Below, in pieces: positions 1 to 10,863 of a stretch of 20,176 nt of DNA (within the stretch, counting starts at the first letter, position 1; the number at the start of each line of letters is the position of its first letter). The notes under the pieces are model-generated. The model was given only the letters and a program-made list of their open reading frames with translations, was not told where the DNA came from and made no database searches. The position numbers and the translations under genes were made by a program. Source of the DNA: Gryganskiella cystojenkinii. Taxonomy: Eukaryota; Mortierellomycota; Mortierellomycetes; Mortierellales; Mortierellaceae. Where the stretch lies: NCBI GenBank assembly GCA_015852425.1, contig JAAAIG010000307.1:1-20176 (forward strand), read 5' to 3'.

Positions 1-223
1 AAGACGCTCTGTGCGTATCCCAAAAAGAAGAGAAATCAGTTTAAAATGGTGTTATTGCTTTGAAATCGGGGGTAAAAAAGTAAGAAAAAGTGTCAAGAAA
101 CGATTCAAGAGGAGAAAAATAAAAAAAGAAAAAAAAAGGTGTTTGTTACAAATCCAAAAAAAAAAAAAGATAGGGCTACATACTTGAAGTAACCTGTTGG
201 ATGAGGGACGATCTGATGCGCAT
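1..223 (-). CDS. Possible 5' end of a gene running off the left edge (first exon plus intron)
   Basis: Low-confidence candidate. On the minus strand an ATG at 223 opens a 40-base exon (223-184, reading MRIRSSLIQQVTS) that ends at a good donor, CAA|GTATGT. An intron of 175 bases would follow (183-9), with a CTGAT branch-like site and a pyrimidine-rich stretch before a CACAG acceptor. Eight exon bases remain (8-1) and continue the frame as K-R-L. The basic, Ser-rich start could be a mitochondrial leader, but that is a guess. The frame is also open upstream to a Met at 499, so the start is not fixed. No protein family can be recognised from so few residues, and AT-rich chance splice signals are a real alternative. 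Confidence 0.2.
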
Positions 224-1041
224 CTTCTGAGCCTCGTCAGAGAGAGGGGCAAGGACGGGCAAAAAAAAACAAAATTTAAAGTTAAGCAATTTGGTCCGAA
301 GGGGACACAAAAGGTGCATTTGGACCGTGGAAGGGTCGTTATTTTTGACTTGCAGCTTGGTAAGTTTCGGCAAAAGCATACGGATCAATTGAAGTTGACG
401 GCGCTGAGTTACACTTTTTGCACCTGCTGGTTCTCTGCGCAGACACCTTTTTACTTCTTTCATATCTGAAATAAGGCGGGTCGCAGAGTTACCTTGCAAT
501 AGCGCAGTTCAATTGGGGCGATAAGCGGCAAAAGCGCAGTGTACCCAGTTGAGTTGTCTATCCCACTGGACAAAGCGAACAAACTCAACTGAAAGTGACT
601 GCCAAAAAAGAACCACAAAAAAAAAAAAAAACGCGATTTTCCATGACCGCACGAATCGCATGGAAGCTTACGAATACGCAAAAGATGCCAAATGAAATTG
701 GGGGAAAGGTCTATTGACGGAATAGAAATGAAGTATGCCATGCAAGGCAGGGGAAGAGCAGAGCGAAGCAAAGCAGGGGTTCGGAGCAAAGGAGCACCAT
801 GCCATGACTTTTGGGGTCGCTCACTAGAAAATCATTATAAAATACCAACGATTTCCCTTTCATTTTCTTTTTTCTTCATTGTCAGCATTTCATTTTGTCT
901 CTTGTTTCCTGCATATATCATCCCCCGCCTCTCTACTCTTCACTCAACCGCCATTTGCATTTATTTTTGTCAATACTATCCACACTATCTTCATCGCTCT
1001 CTTCGCAGCTCTAAATCGAAAAAAATAGATCCTATCACATA
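224..1041. other. Intergenic region upstream of the MFS gene, A-rich runs, no convincing gene
   Basis: About 0.8 kb between the candidate left-edge exon and the MFS transporter. The reading frames present translate to low-information or Phe-rich strings created by A and T runs (for example around 615-635 and 860-885), and none shows a recognisable domain. The last 200 bases are C/T rich and are best read as the transporter's promoter and 5' leader. Confidence 0.5.
835..844 (+). promoter_or_regulatory. TATA-like box of the MFS gene
   Basis: TTATAAAATA lies about 200 bases upstream of the MFS start codon and is followed by a pyrimidine-rich stretch that would make a 5' leader of roughly 160-170 bases. 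The match to the TATA consensus is good, but the surroundings are AT-rich and no transcription start is visible, so this remains a prediction. Confidence 0.4.
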
Positions 1042-3093
1042 ATGACGGATATCGACGTTTCCACACTCACACCTTCCGTAGATGCATCACATGAAGCAGC
1101 TACCGAAGCAGCCCTTGTAAAGCCAGCCCTACCATGGTACAGGCGGCTTGATCAAACAAAGGGCTTGCTTCTATTTCTTATTTGTATGGCCCAGATGCTG
1201 GATATTATCAACATTGCCTCTGTAACCATTGCACTGCCTTCAATCTTGCGCGACGTCGGATATAAGCCAAATCAGCTTCAATGGTAAAAAAACAATAACA
1301 ACGACGATGACAGTTCTTTACCATGGATCTTCGCACTTTTAATATCTTCTGACCTCTCCTTTGCGCTTCGCACCTGGTTCATATAGGATTGTGAGTAGTT
1401 ATGCTCTTACATATTCAGCTTTCCTTCTCGTCGGTGGTCGAATGGTAAGCAACTTGATCATTGTCTGTGTTCGAAGTCGTCGTTCCCTTCATTTTTATTT
1501 TCTTACTAACGCTCTGTTCTGTGTCCATTTCTTCAGGGTGATCTATTTGGTCATCGCCGTATCTTTCTCATGGGTACCACTTGGTTCGCGATTTGGTCTC
1601 TAGTCTGCGGGTTCGCAAGAGACCCCATCTTTATGTCTGTCTCTCGTGGTTTCCAGGGTGCTGGCGCCGGATTCACAATGTAAGTAGATTATTTCGCGTC
1701 TTGTCCTATCTAAAGGTCACAATGTTCACAGAAATGTTTTACTCACTCTCCATCATAATATCTTTCAGTCCCTCTGCACTAGCTCTTCTGACCACGACAT
1801 ATCCTCTCGGTCCCGAACGTACTTTTGCACTCTCCATGTTCGGTGGAGCGGCATGTATCGGGTAAGTTTTGTCTCCATTCGAATCGAGGTATCCAAATGT
1901 GCAGTTATTGACTTGCAGACTAACCAACGTATCATATCTTTTACTCGATAAACAGTCAAACTGTTGGTGTGTTGCTTGGAGGAATCTTTGATGCCACTAT
2001 CGGTTGGTACTGGATCTTCTACGTAACCGCTATCATCTCGGCCTCACTCGCCTTGAGCGGTTTCTTTATCATCTCCAAGTCTCAGCATAATCATCCCGTG
2101 CCCCAAGATCGTCGCATCGATTATGGTGGCGTCGCCTTGTTCATGATCGGTATCATTGCTGTCGTATACTACTTGTCGGAGTCGACGTCCTCCGGCTGGG
2201 GTTCCGCCAAGACCCTCCCTGCGTTCTTGGTCGGTCTTGCTCTCTTGGCCTTCTTTGTCTTTTGGGAACTTCGGATCGTGAAGGAGTATCCAATCATGCC
2301 TCTTCACATCTGGAAATCTCGTCGTTTCGCAGCTTCTGTGATTATCATTGTCTGTGTCACGGCCACGTACAACACCATGGTCTTTTTCAGTTCGCTCACC
2401 TTTCAGAACGTCCTTCGGTTCTCTCCCATTATCACGGCCTGCTGCTACATCGTCCACGGTGTTGGCCTTGTCTTGGGTCTTTACACAGTGACAAGATTGT
2501 TTGTGGTGATGCGCACAAAGTTCATCATGCTCGTTGGATGGTGCTTTATTGCAGTGTCTGCCATCCTTTTCGCTCAGGTCCGTTCTGGTATGACTTACTG
2601 GCATTACGCGTTCCCCGCGTTTATTATCAACTGTCTCGGTCTCTCGCCCACCTGGATGTGCTGTCAGGTTAACGCGGTCGCGGATGCGGAAGATGAGGAC
2701 CAGGGAGTTGTCGGTGCGGTCTTCAACGTTGCTATCCAACTTGGTGGTCCCATCGGTCTCGCGATTGCGACCATCATGGCCAACTCTCATACTGAAATCG
2801 GTGCTGAAGGCGAAGGTCTGATGTCTGGCTACACGGCAGCGTTCTATACGATGGCTGTGATTGGCGGTGTTGGTTTGGTCATCACGATCTTCTTGGCTTC
2901 CAACCAGGATCCACCAGAGTTCTCGGGTCAGGTTCCATCTGATCTCAAGGAGATTGATGAGGAGAAAAGCGTCAGTGGTGGGGAGAAGGAGGAAGTTGTT
3001 GATGAGACCGATGAGAAAGGCGAGGTTGGCCACTCGGGCTCGACCATCTCTGTAACGCCGACGATAGTGGACGAGACTGAAAAGTCAAGCTAG
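1042..3093 (+). CDS. MFS multidrug/metabolite exporter (DHA2-like, probably 14 TM)
   Basis: Five exons: 1042-1283, 1387-1444, 1537-1679, 1769-1861 and 1956-3093. All introns are GT-AG and keep frame, giving 557 aa. The N-terminus is cytosolic (about 37 residues); the first membrane helix follows (LLLFLICMAQMLDIINIAS). MFS motif A reads GGRMGDLFGHRR around residues 97-108, after QWIVSSYALTYSAFLLV. A motif C-like glycine pattern, GxxxGxxxGG (GQTVGVLLGG), sits in a later helix, as expected of drug:H+ antiporters. Many further hydrophobic helices follow, then an acidic hydrophilic tail of about 70 residues. Length and motifs fit fungal DHA2 proteins such as the Atr1/Sge1 type, which export drugs, dyes or amino acids across plasma or vacuolar membrane using the proton gradient. 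The actual substrate cannot be told. The ATG at 1042 is chosen because it precedes the first helix by a normal distance and follows the pyrimidine leader. Confidence 0.93.
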
Positions 3094-3767
3094 AAAATTG
3101 CACAAAATAGTACATTAGTTTCGCACACGCAAATAGATCACGTACATAAAGATTCACGTATGAAAAAGCTCTCTCACGCTCTCCTCGGGTATCATGAAGA
3201 AACGGTGAACGGGACGAAAGAGCAAAGAGCTCTATGTGCACGTTGTCCCTGTTGGACACTGATGGACCATGACGAGAGCTGGAAAGGGGTTTGGCTGAGG
3301 GGTTAATTGAAATATGAGAAAAGAAAGGAACGAATCAATTTTTTATTGCCATGATGTTCACAACGAGGAACAGACTAACCTTGAAATAGAGCTGGAGGGA
3401 CCTGACTGGCCGAGTCTTTAATTCCTAGGAAAAAAAAGAGGTTTTTTTTATTGCATCCATTTCCAGCTCCATCCTTAAAGACACACATAATACGGCACTC
3501 TCTCGGGCTCAATCGTTTGTTCACTTTTGCACCCTCCTTTTCCTCCTCTCTCTCCTCTCCTCCCTTCTTCTCTCTATCTCCTCTGTCGTCTTTTTATTTT
3601 TGTGCGGTTTGATAATCTGCTCGGTTGTGGTTGGACATCGCCTCCCCTTCTTCTCTTCTCTCTTCATTCATCCTTTTCATCCACATTCACATTAAAAAAA
3701 AAAAGAGTACCATAACCCAAAGGGCTCCGGGTCGCTTTATCTCTTCCCCCCAACCACCGCCATCGCC
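3094..3767. other. Intergenic region: MFS 3' end and formin promoter/leader
   Basis: Runs between two genes in the same direction. The first part should carry the MFS 3' UTR; no perfect AATAAA was found close to the stop. The second half turns strongly pyrimidine-rich on the plus strand and ends in an A run at about 3693-3704 just before the formin start. Short open frames here encode Pro/Leu/Ser-rich strings that follow from base composition; I see no gene. Confidence 0.55.
3524..3602 (+). promoter_or_regulatory. Pyrimidine-rich (CT) tract upstream of the formin
   Basis: Nearly uninterrupted C and T over about 75 bases on the coding strand, 170-240 bases before the formin ATG. Such CT tracts are common near transcription starts in filamentous fungi. 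It may lie in the core promoter or the 5' leader; no TATA box is evident around it. Confidence 0.45.
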
Positions 3768-6700
3768 ATGGACAAGATTCTCCACCTGGGCAAGAAAAAG
3801 TCGACAAAGCACTCGCCGCCAATCTCAATCTCGTTTCCGACTCCTAACCCGGCAGGCACCTCGGCCTTCTTCCCCCAAGCAAACTCACCGCCGTTCGTGC
3901 CCCAGACGACGTACCAACCCAGGGCCAGTGCCAGTCTGAGCCAGAGTGACCGTGACCAGTTCTTCTCCTCGTCCAGCAGTAACAGTGGAACCCACAATGG
4001 TACCTCCAACAGCAACTACACCAACAACAACAGCACGAGCACTAGTCTAAGCACAAATGTCAGTAACGGACCCGGTGGCGGTCGAAGCAACAATGGGGGC
4101 ATGCATGGCTACCAGTCCCACTCTGGCGACTACTCGACCGCATCCCCGCCTCATTCTTCTTCAGGACGAAGTCATCCCAGTCATTACTCTTCTTCGTCTT
4201 CACCCTACTTTGGCTCAGTCTCGGCCGCAACTGCCAGCGTCATTTCAAGTTTTACCTCGGGACACCATCGGGGGTCCTCTGGTCTAGACCGTCCTACATC
4301 GCCCAGCAACTTTGATGCACAATCCGTTCGTTCCTTCAGGACCTCGACCTCGGGCAGTGAAGCTGGAAGGACAGAAGCCATGTCTTTGGCGCGCCCGCGA
4401 ACGGACCAGGAAATTGAGGACCGTTTCGTTGACTTTATGGTAGTGATTTGTTGTTGTTTTGTTGGAGACAACGGAACGTGGACGTTATTCCTAAACAGTT
4501 GCTCATCAATTATGCAACAATCACTTTGACGCTAACGCTTTTCTTTCTTTCACGCAATTTTGAATACGCCTCCATGGGCTAGAACAATATGGGCATGCAC
4601 GAACCGGAAAAGAGAAAGGCAATGGCAGGACTGTCCATGGAAAACAAGTGGCAACTTATCTATCAGCACGAGTCTCAGGAACAGACCAAGGTGACGATGC
4701 ATTGGATTGGATCATCAAAAAGTTTAATATTTGTGATCGATCACCTACAGACAAACTGATCTCGTAGAAATCATTTCGACTTTCTTCTTTTTTTTAGGCG
4801 AGGAAACGCGAGGAGGGATACATCGACAAGACCTCCCCGGAGTACTATGTGCGCAAGATGCAATCAGATGCGGATTTCAGGAACATGGACATCAAAATTC
4901 TTGTCGCTCTGCATGTCTCGCTCAAGTCGCAACCAATATCGTACGTGCACTGGAAAAGGAGATCATGTTTGCTACCTCGACACGATCATGGCACATTGAG
5001 AGACTAACTTGGATTCGATATACGTTCTTACTAGATGGGTCCGAATCTTTATTCAGAATCGTGGACAACAGATTCTTTCGTCTTCTCTCGCTACTCTGAA
5101 TCATCGCCCCTCAAGGTAAGCATTGCCGCACGATACTGGGGACAAGACGAGTTTAATCCGCAGCAACTAAAGCCATTGTTTCGAATACTTACTAGGCGAG
5201 ACACCGATCTGGCTATGGAGCACGAGATTGTCAAATGCTTAAAGACCCTACTCAACAACCGATGGGGCGCTCAGGAGGCGATCAAACATCCTCCTTGTAT
5301 CTCAGCACTGTGCTTCTCCATCACCTCTCCTCAACTTCAAACCCGGAAACTCGTGGTCGAGGTACTCACTTTCCTCTGTTACTGTGAAGTGCCGATGGGT
5401 CACAAGTTGGTACTGGAGGGTCTTGATCAAGTTCAAGAGTACTGGAAGGAGAGCGCTCGATTTGATGCCTGGATGCGAATTCTCGAGAATACGATCGATG
5501 GACGTGGTCGCTTCGGCACAATGGTGGGCATGAGCGAGGAGTTGAAGAAAGCCGGTACCATGGACAGTCATCTCATCGAATACGTGGTAAGTATCAAGCC
5601 CGAAACTCGTATTCTCGTATTAGATAATTGAAATAGGCTCTTCGATGTCTTTTTACTCACTATGTCACCTCTCCTCAATAGCTCTCCAACGTCGTCTTCA
5701 TCAATGCTTTGCTTCAAGTCGTGGACGATATCGAGCTTCGCGTTCATCTCCGAAGTCAATTGACAACCAGTGGACTGACACGGATCATTTCTGTAAGCAT
5801 TCGTGCGACTTTTTATGCGCGGTATGATGTACATACGAAGAATAATGACTTAACGAATTCATCATTTTGTTGTTTTCGAAATAGAAAATGAGGAGTCTCA
5901 ACCATGACTTGATCGACAGGCAACTGAATATCTACGAGGACGAGGCTGAGAATGACTACGAGGATATGGTCGAGTTTTATAACCATCAGATCCTTCACGA
6001 CATGTCCGACCCGTACGACGTTTTCCATGCCTTACTGCGCTCTGTCGAGAGCAGCAGGGCCTACGATTTCTTCCTTTCACTTCTTCAACACATGCTCCTT
6101 ATTCGTGAGGAGGGAGATCTGAGGATCCGGTACTTTCAACTCATGGATGCGATCGTAACCCAGGTAGTTCTAGATCGGAAAGGAATTACCGACGACTTTG
6201 ACCAAAAGATTGGTATCTCTGTCAATCAGTTGGTAAGCAAGCTTGTGGATCAGGATCGGTTGAACGTGGCTCTGGAGGATGCGAAGCAGGCGCGCCAGGA
6301 CCTGGATAGAGTTACTCGCGAAAAACACGAACTGGAACTTCAAGTGGGGCAGCAAGACGGTAAGCTGTTGTCAAGATTTTGCGGGTCGATATGCTGTATT
6401 CGTCTAATAGACTTACAACTTCAATTATTATTCTTTCCCTCTTGTGCAATAGATGGCATGGTGTCACAACTAAAATCCAACATCTATTCTTTGGAAGACT
6501 TGCTGCGATTGTCCCGTCATACGATCCAGACGCTTCAAGTCAAGCTAAACGACGTGGAAACACAAACGCAGCTGAAAATGACGGCGCAGGACGCTGAGCT
6601 GAAACGTTTGATGAAATCGCTGCAGGACGCAAACACTCTCATGACCGAAGCTGGCATGCAGACGGGTATTTCCATTGGCACCGGCCCCACTGGTTCTGGT

Positions 6701-9700
6701 TCAGGTTCAGGCACAGGACATGGTGGTTACAGTAGTGGTGGTAGCGCAGGTGAATACCCTGCTGTCGACAAGGAGAAGATTCGACGCATGATTGAGCAAA
6801 CAAAGGTGGAAGGCGCCAGATTGCAAGAGCGGTATGGCAACCAAGCGCTAGGCTCGATTGTGAAACAGGATGCTGCCTTGACGAAGGACTTGGAGAAGTT
6901 GAATGGATACAAATACCAGGGAGCCGGTTCTGGCGCCGACACTAGCGCTGGAACTAGCACTGGCATTGGTTCTGGTTCTGGTCCTGGGACTAGTGTTTCA
7001 CCCACTCGCCCAGAGCGTCGACGCAATGGAAGTTACAACATCAACAAGAGCTTAATGGCTGACCTTGAGCTTGAGGTCGCAGGCAGTAGTGGTGGCTGTA
7101 AGTATACACTCGAATGAATGTTTTGACGTGTCCCTTCATCTGATATACGCTACAGGTTTCAATTAATGGTTTCTGACATTGCGACATGTTGGCTCTTTTA
7201 GTGGATATGGAAGGTATATCAGAACCACCATCAGGAGTGCCACCGCCCCCTCCTCCACCACCGCCACCGGCAGGTGGACCTCCCCCTCCCCCTCCCCCAC
7301 CAGGCGGAGGACCACCACCACCACCTCCTCCTCCAGGCTCAGGTGGTCCTCCACCGCCTCCTCCACCTCCACCTCCAGGAATGAGCGCTCCACCCACGCC
7401 AACTTCGCCCGGAGGTATGGCTGGATTGCTGGGCATGATGAACAAGAGCAACGGTCTCAAGTTTGGTGGCCAGGACTCAGACTCGGACTCAGACGAGCCA
7501 GCACCGGGAAGCTTTGCGGCTATGCTCGCAGCCAAGAAGAAGAAACTTGGAACTGGGGAGGCTCTGACTGCGAAAAAGCCACCTCCAGCTCCAGCTCCAC
7601 CAAAGGCAGGAGGACCACCTCCACCCCCTCCTCCACCTCCTTCAGGGGGTGGACCACCACCCCCGCCTCCACCACCAGGCCGAGGTGGGCCACCACCACC
7701 ACCTGGAGGACCTGGACCACCCCCGGCCCCAGGAATGATGATGATGACCAACAAGAAGAAGGAGGGCGTGACAGCAGGAGTAAAGCTGAAGACGCTACAA
7801 TGGGACAAGTTGAATTACATGAATGTAGGCAACACTGTCTGGGGTTCTGGAGGAGTCGACGAAGATGCCCTTCAGAAGGCTCTTGGCGAAAGCGGTATCT
7901 TTGGCAGCATGGAGCAACTCTTTGTCGCCCGAGTCGTGGAACACAGAGGTAAGACACAGCAGGGTATACCTATTATTGACTCGAGCAGTGCATCATCTTT
8001 CATAAGGAGATCCTAATCCAGTTTTTATTGTCTGTACTAGAACCACGCGCGTCAAAGAAAACACGCGAGATTCTTATTGTAGAGCAACGGCGCGCCCATC
8101 AGATCAACTTGATGTTGGGCGGTATGAAGCATACCAACCCCGAGATCCGTCTCGCTATTTTCCGCATGGACGAAGAATTTATGACGTTGGTCCAGTTGTC
8201 CAATCTCTTGAAGTTTGTGCCCGATGCTGAAGAGGTATAACGGCGATTGGATTCGCTTCACAATATTATTTCAAGTTTGCCGTGCATGCCATTAACAGTG
8301 ACCGTATTTCTGCGTCAAAACGTTTCTTAGACTGGAAAACTTTTGGAGTACAAGGATGCTTCAGATGACGTGAAGTTGACCCTAGGAAGAGCCGAGGCGT
8401 TCTTTGTTGAGGTATGCGCGATCTATGCAGTTAACAACAAAGTTGAAATTAGTTAGAAAGAATCTGCATTTATACTGATATCAAATGTTTTTTTTTATTC
8501 TGTTGACTTTCTAGATTCTCAACATCGACAGATACCAGCAGCGCTTGGAAGGTCTCAAGTTCAAAGTCACGTTCCAGTCTCTGCTTGATGGCGTCAACGA
8601 GTCTATTCTTGCGATCTCTGCAGCATCGAAGGGCTTGAAGAATGCAAAATATTTTAAGGAGTTGCTGAACTTGATTCTCATGCTCGGAAACTACATGAAC
8701 GGCGGAAGTCATAACGGAGGAGCGTTCGGCTTCAAAATTGCTAGTATTAATAAGGTATGTTTGCCTCGGACCGACGAATATCGTAGATGGTTTTCCCGTG
8801 ATGCTATAGCTATTACTGACGCTCTTGCGATTATTATGACTTTTAGCTGGTGGATACCAAGGCATCCAGTGCCCCGAGCACGACTCTTTTGCACTTCTTG
8901 ACCAACATCACAGAGTCGACACTTCCAGACCTTTTGAGGTACCAGACAGAAATCAGCTCCTGTGGCGAGGCTTGCCGAGGTATGAAACAGAAATGAAAGG
9001 ACTATTGAAATAACCCTGGTTCGAAACGTTTTTGACTGATATTCTCCCTTTTTGCTCCTTATCCAGTATCCCTTCCCGAGTTGACCTCAGACTTTAACCT
9101 CATCAAGACCAAATTGAAAGAGATCAAGGCTGAGCTTCATACCCATTTCTACGACGGATACCAATCATGCCCAGAGGATCGGTTCTGCGAGGTCATGACC
9201 CCGTTCATCGAATCTGCAGAGAAAGAGTTTGCGAAAGCCGAGATAGCCTTGAAGACCATGGATGGCCTCTACAAGGACGTTGTCAAGTTCTATGGCGAAG
9301 ATGCGGCCATCATGAAACCCGACGAGTTTTTCGGCATTTTCAAGACCTTTACTGCTTCCTTCGAGGTTCGTTTTTTATACCAGCTCAAGTGAAGCGCAGT
9401 GTTTTTTGTTTGACAATGTGTGGACGCACAGATGACTGACACTACCAATATGCATGTAATTACCATATTGATTAGAAAGCAAGAGAGGACAACCGTAAAC
9501 AAAGAGAAAAGGAGCAACAACGCGAAAAGGCTAAGAAGGCAGCCAAGCTTCGACAGGAACAGATTGCAGCCAAGAGGAATCGTCTTCAAGTTCCCGACAT
9601 CAATGGTGAAGGTAAAATGGCGACAACTATTTCCAAGGATGGTCCTGTTCCTCTATCGACACAGATGACTGATACATTTCTTCTGTTTTTATTCTTTCTC

Positions 9701-9932
9701 CTCCTTAAAAATAGGCTCAACCTCAGACGTGGAGGGTGGCAGCGATGATAAGGGTATGATGGACAGTCTACTGGAGACCCTGAGGAACGGAGGTGACAAT
9801 GAAGCCTCAAGGAGGGATCGTAGACGGAAGAACCGCGTGGAACATTCTGCATCGGTATCAGTCAAGGCCCAGGATCTGCTGACGTCTCTTAGAGAAGATA
9901 ACAATGACGGCCTGCAACAACAAGAACCGTAA
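3768..9932 (+). CDS. Diaphanous-related formin (Bni1/SepA/For3 class)
   Basis: Nucleates and elongates unbranched actin filaments for cables, rings and tip growth; Rho GTPases relieve autoinhibition. Sixteen exons: 3768-4439, 4583-4690, 4798-4940, 5035-5115, 5196-5586, 5682-5792, 5885-6359, 6453-7097, 7202-7948, 8041-8234, 8331-8411, 8515-8754, 8847-8979, 9067-9365, 9476-9611, 9715-9932; frame kept throughout, 1557 aa. Residues 1-210 are Ser/Asn/Gly-rich and disordered. GBD/FH3 spans about 212-600 (EPEKRKAM, ENKWQLI, WVRIFIQNRGQQIL). A coiled coil (about 600-740) and Gly/Ser linkers follow. FH1 has two polyproline blocks, 889-935 and 1002-1053. FH2 runs about 1065-1450, with LQWDKL and GNYMNG at 1274-1279. 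The DAD is at 1501-1524: MDSLLETLRNG followed by a basic RRDRRRK. GBD plus DAD show a Rho-regulated, self-inhibited formin. One donor is weaker (GTGACG after exon 2). Family assignment is secure; orthology to one yeast formin is not. Confidence 0.96.
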
Positions 9933-9970
9933 AAGAACCCGTTTTTGGACTTCAAACCGAACGTGAAAAA

Positions 9971-9976
9971 AATAAA
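9971..9976 (+). terminator. Likely polyadenylation signal of the formin
   Basis: AATAAA begins 39 bases after the formin stop codon inside an A-rich stretch and is directly followed by a stem-loop with a U run. The hexamer is canonical, but A-rich surroundings raise the chance of a random match. Confidence 0.4.
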
Positions 9977-9982
9977 ATAAAA

Positions 9983-10017
9983 AAAAAGAGGCATAACAAA
10001 AGAAGAGGCCTCTTTTT
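9983..10017. repeat. 10-base perfect inverted repeat (stem-loop) after the formin gene
   Basis: AAAAAGAGGC at 9983-9992 pairs perfectly with GCCTCTTTTT at 10008-10017 across a 15-base loop. The right arm also lies in a 12-base perfect palindrome, AAGAGGCCTCTT, at 10003-10014. In the formin transcript this would form a hairpin just past the AATAAA, so it may sit in the 3' end region. A role in 3'-end formation is inference. Confidence 0.6.
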
Positions 10018-10272
10018 GTATCACCATCACCCTGTTGGATACCACACATTTTTTTTATATTTTCATGACACGCGCCTTGAAAAAGTGTCCCCTGTGAATC
10101 GCAACCTGGTCTCACTTCTTCTCTTTCACCTTTATCTTTTCTTTTTCACTCACTGCTTCCCTACTTCCACCTCTAGAGCTCAGTTCTGGCTCACTTTGCG
10201 TCTGCTGCCGGATTTCTCTGCTGCCTGGCTAACGTTGTGCCGAATCTACCCAAGTGCGTTACACTCTGTCTA

Positions 10273-10298
10273 CACTGCAATTTGTCACTGCAATTTCT
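10273..10298 (+). repeat. 13-base tandem duplication in the leader of the small gene
   Basis: CACTGCAATTTGT at 10273-10285 is followed at once by CACTGCAATTTCT at 10286-10298, matching at 12 of 13 positions. It ends 11 bases before the predicted start codon at 10310, so it would lie in the 5' UTR if that gene model is right. Confidence 0.7.
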
Positions 10299-10309
10299 CT
10301 CTGCCAGTC

Positions 10310-10863
10310 ATGCCCCTTTCCGATGTAAGTATCACACTGTTCGGACAGGGCCTCTCAACCTCCTCCTTCTTCCATCGGGGATCCTTGTTTGAGCACTCTG
10401 GCAACAAAAATCTCTTATCCTTTCCTCACTGCTCGAATTCACCCTTTTATCACATTGTTAGCTGCCAGTCAGGGCTTCAAAAGCTAAAGCTATCGAGAGA
10501 CTTTATCAATACCATCTTGATTTCAACTCTCCCGAGATCCTGGAAGCCGTTCCAGGAATACCATCCTTGCCCAAAAGACTCGCAGCACCAAGACCAACGA
10601 CGACAGCAAAAAATACAACAAGAACAGGAACTAGATCCACAGCGAGCCCTTCTTCACTCTTTCACATGCCTGCTTCAACTCCTATCTTTGCTTGTAACTC
10701 AGCGCATGGTCTTCCGAGTTCCGTTTCTCAACCTCACACATTCGACTTTGTCCCTCATCCTTTCGAGAACTGGGTGCGGATAGCGACTAGTATCCAAGTT
10801 CAAGTTCGAGGCAACGACGTTGCTTTTTTGATCCTTCGACGTCAGCTCTACCTGTCATACTGA
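10310..10863 (+). CDS. Hypothetical protein, two exons, 138 aa
   Basis: The model joins a 15-base first exon (10310-10324, MPLSD) at donor GAT|GTAAGT to a second exon at 10462-10863 after acceptor GTTAG. The predicted protein begins MPLSDLPVRASKAKAIERL and has an amphipathic helix-like stretch (KAIERLYQYHLD), then SPEILEAVPGIPSLPKR, then a Thr/Arg/Ser-rich low-complexity middle and a C-terminus of ordinary composition. The first 50 residues look genuinely coding. I recognise no domain. The start rests on the strong donor; the C-terminus might change if another intron exists, and a degraded gene remnant is also possible. It sits downstream of the formin in the same direction and converges on the F-box gene. 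Confidence 0.45.

Noticed and set aside
2044..3033. 329-codon open frame on the minus strand inside the MFS last exon
   Set aside because: It is antisense to a clear transporter; its product has no recognisable domain and its openness follows from the codon pattern of the sense gene.
7240..7735. CCA/CCT-rich repeats that might be taken for a tandem or CRISPR-like array
   Set aside because: They are in-frame polyproline codons of a formin FH1 domain, without spacers of constant length.
7041..7808. 255-codon Gly/Pro-rich minus-strand frame
   Set aside because: It is the reverse complement of the FH1 proline codons (CCA/CCT read as TGG/AGG in other frames, GGT/GGA here); no independent signal.
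10016..10783. 255-codon plus-strand frame overlapping the small gene
   Set aside because: It crosses the predicted 5' leader and intron and yields Phe/Leu/Ser/His-rich sequence without motifs; the spliced model in another frame is more protein-like.
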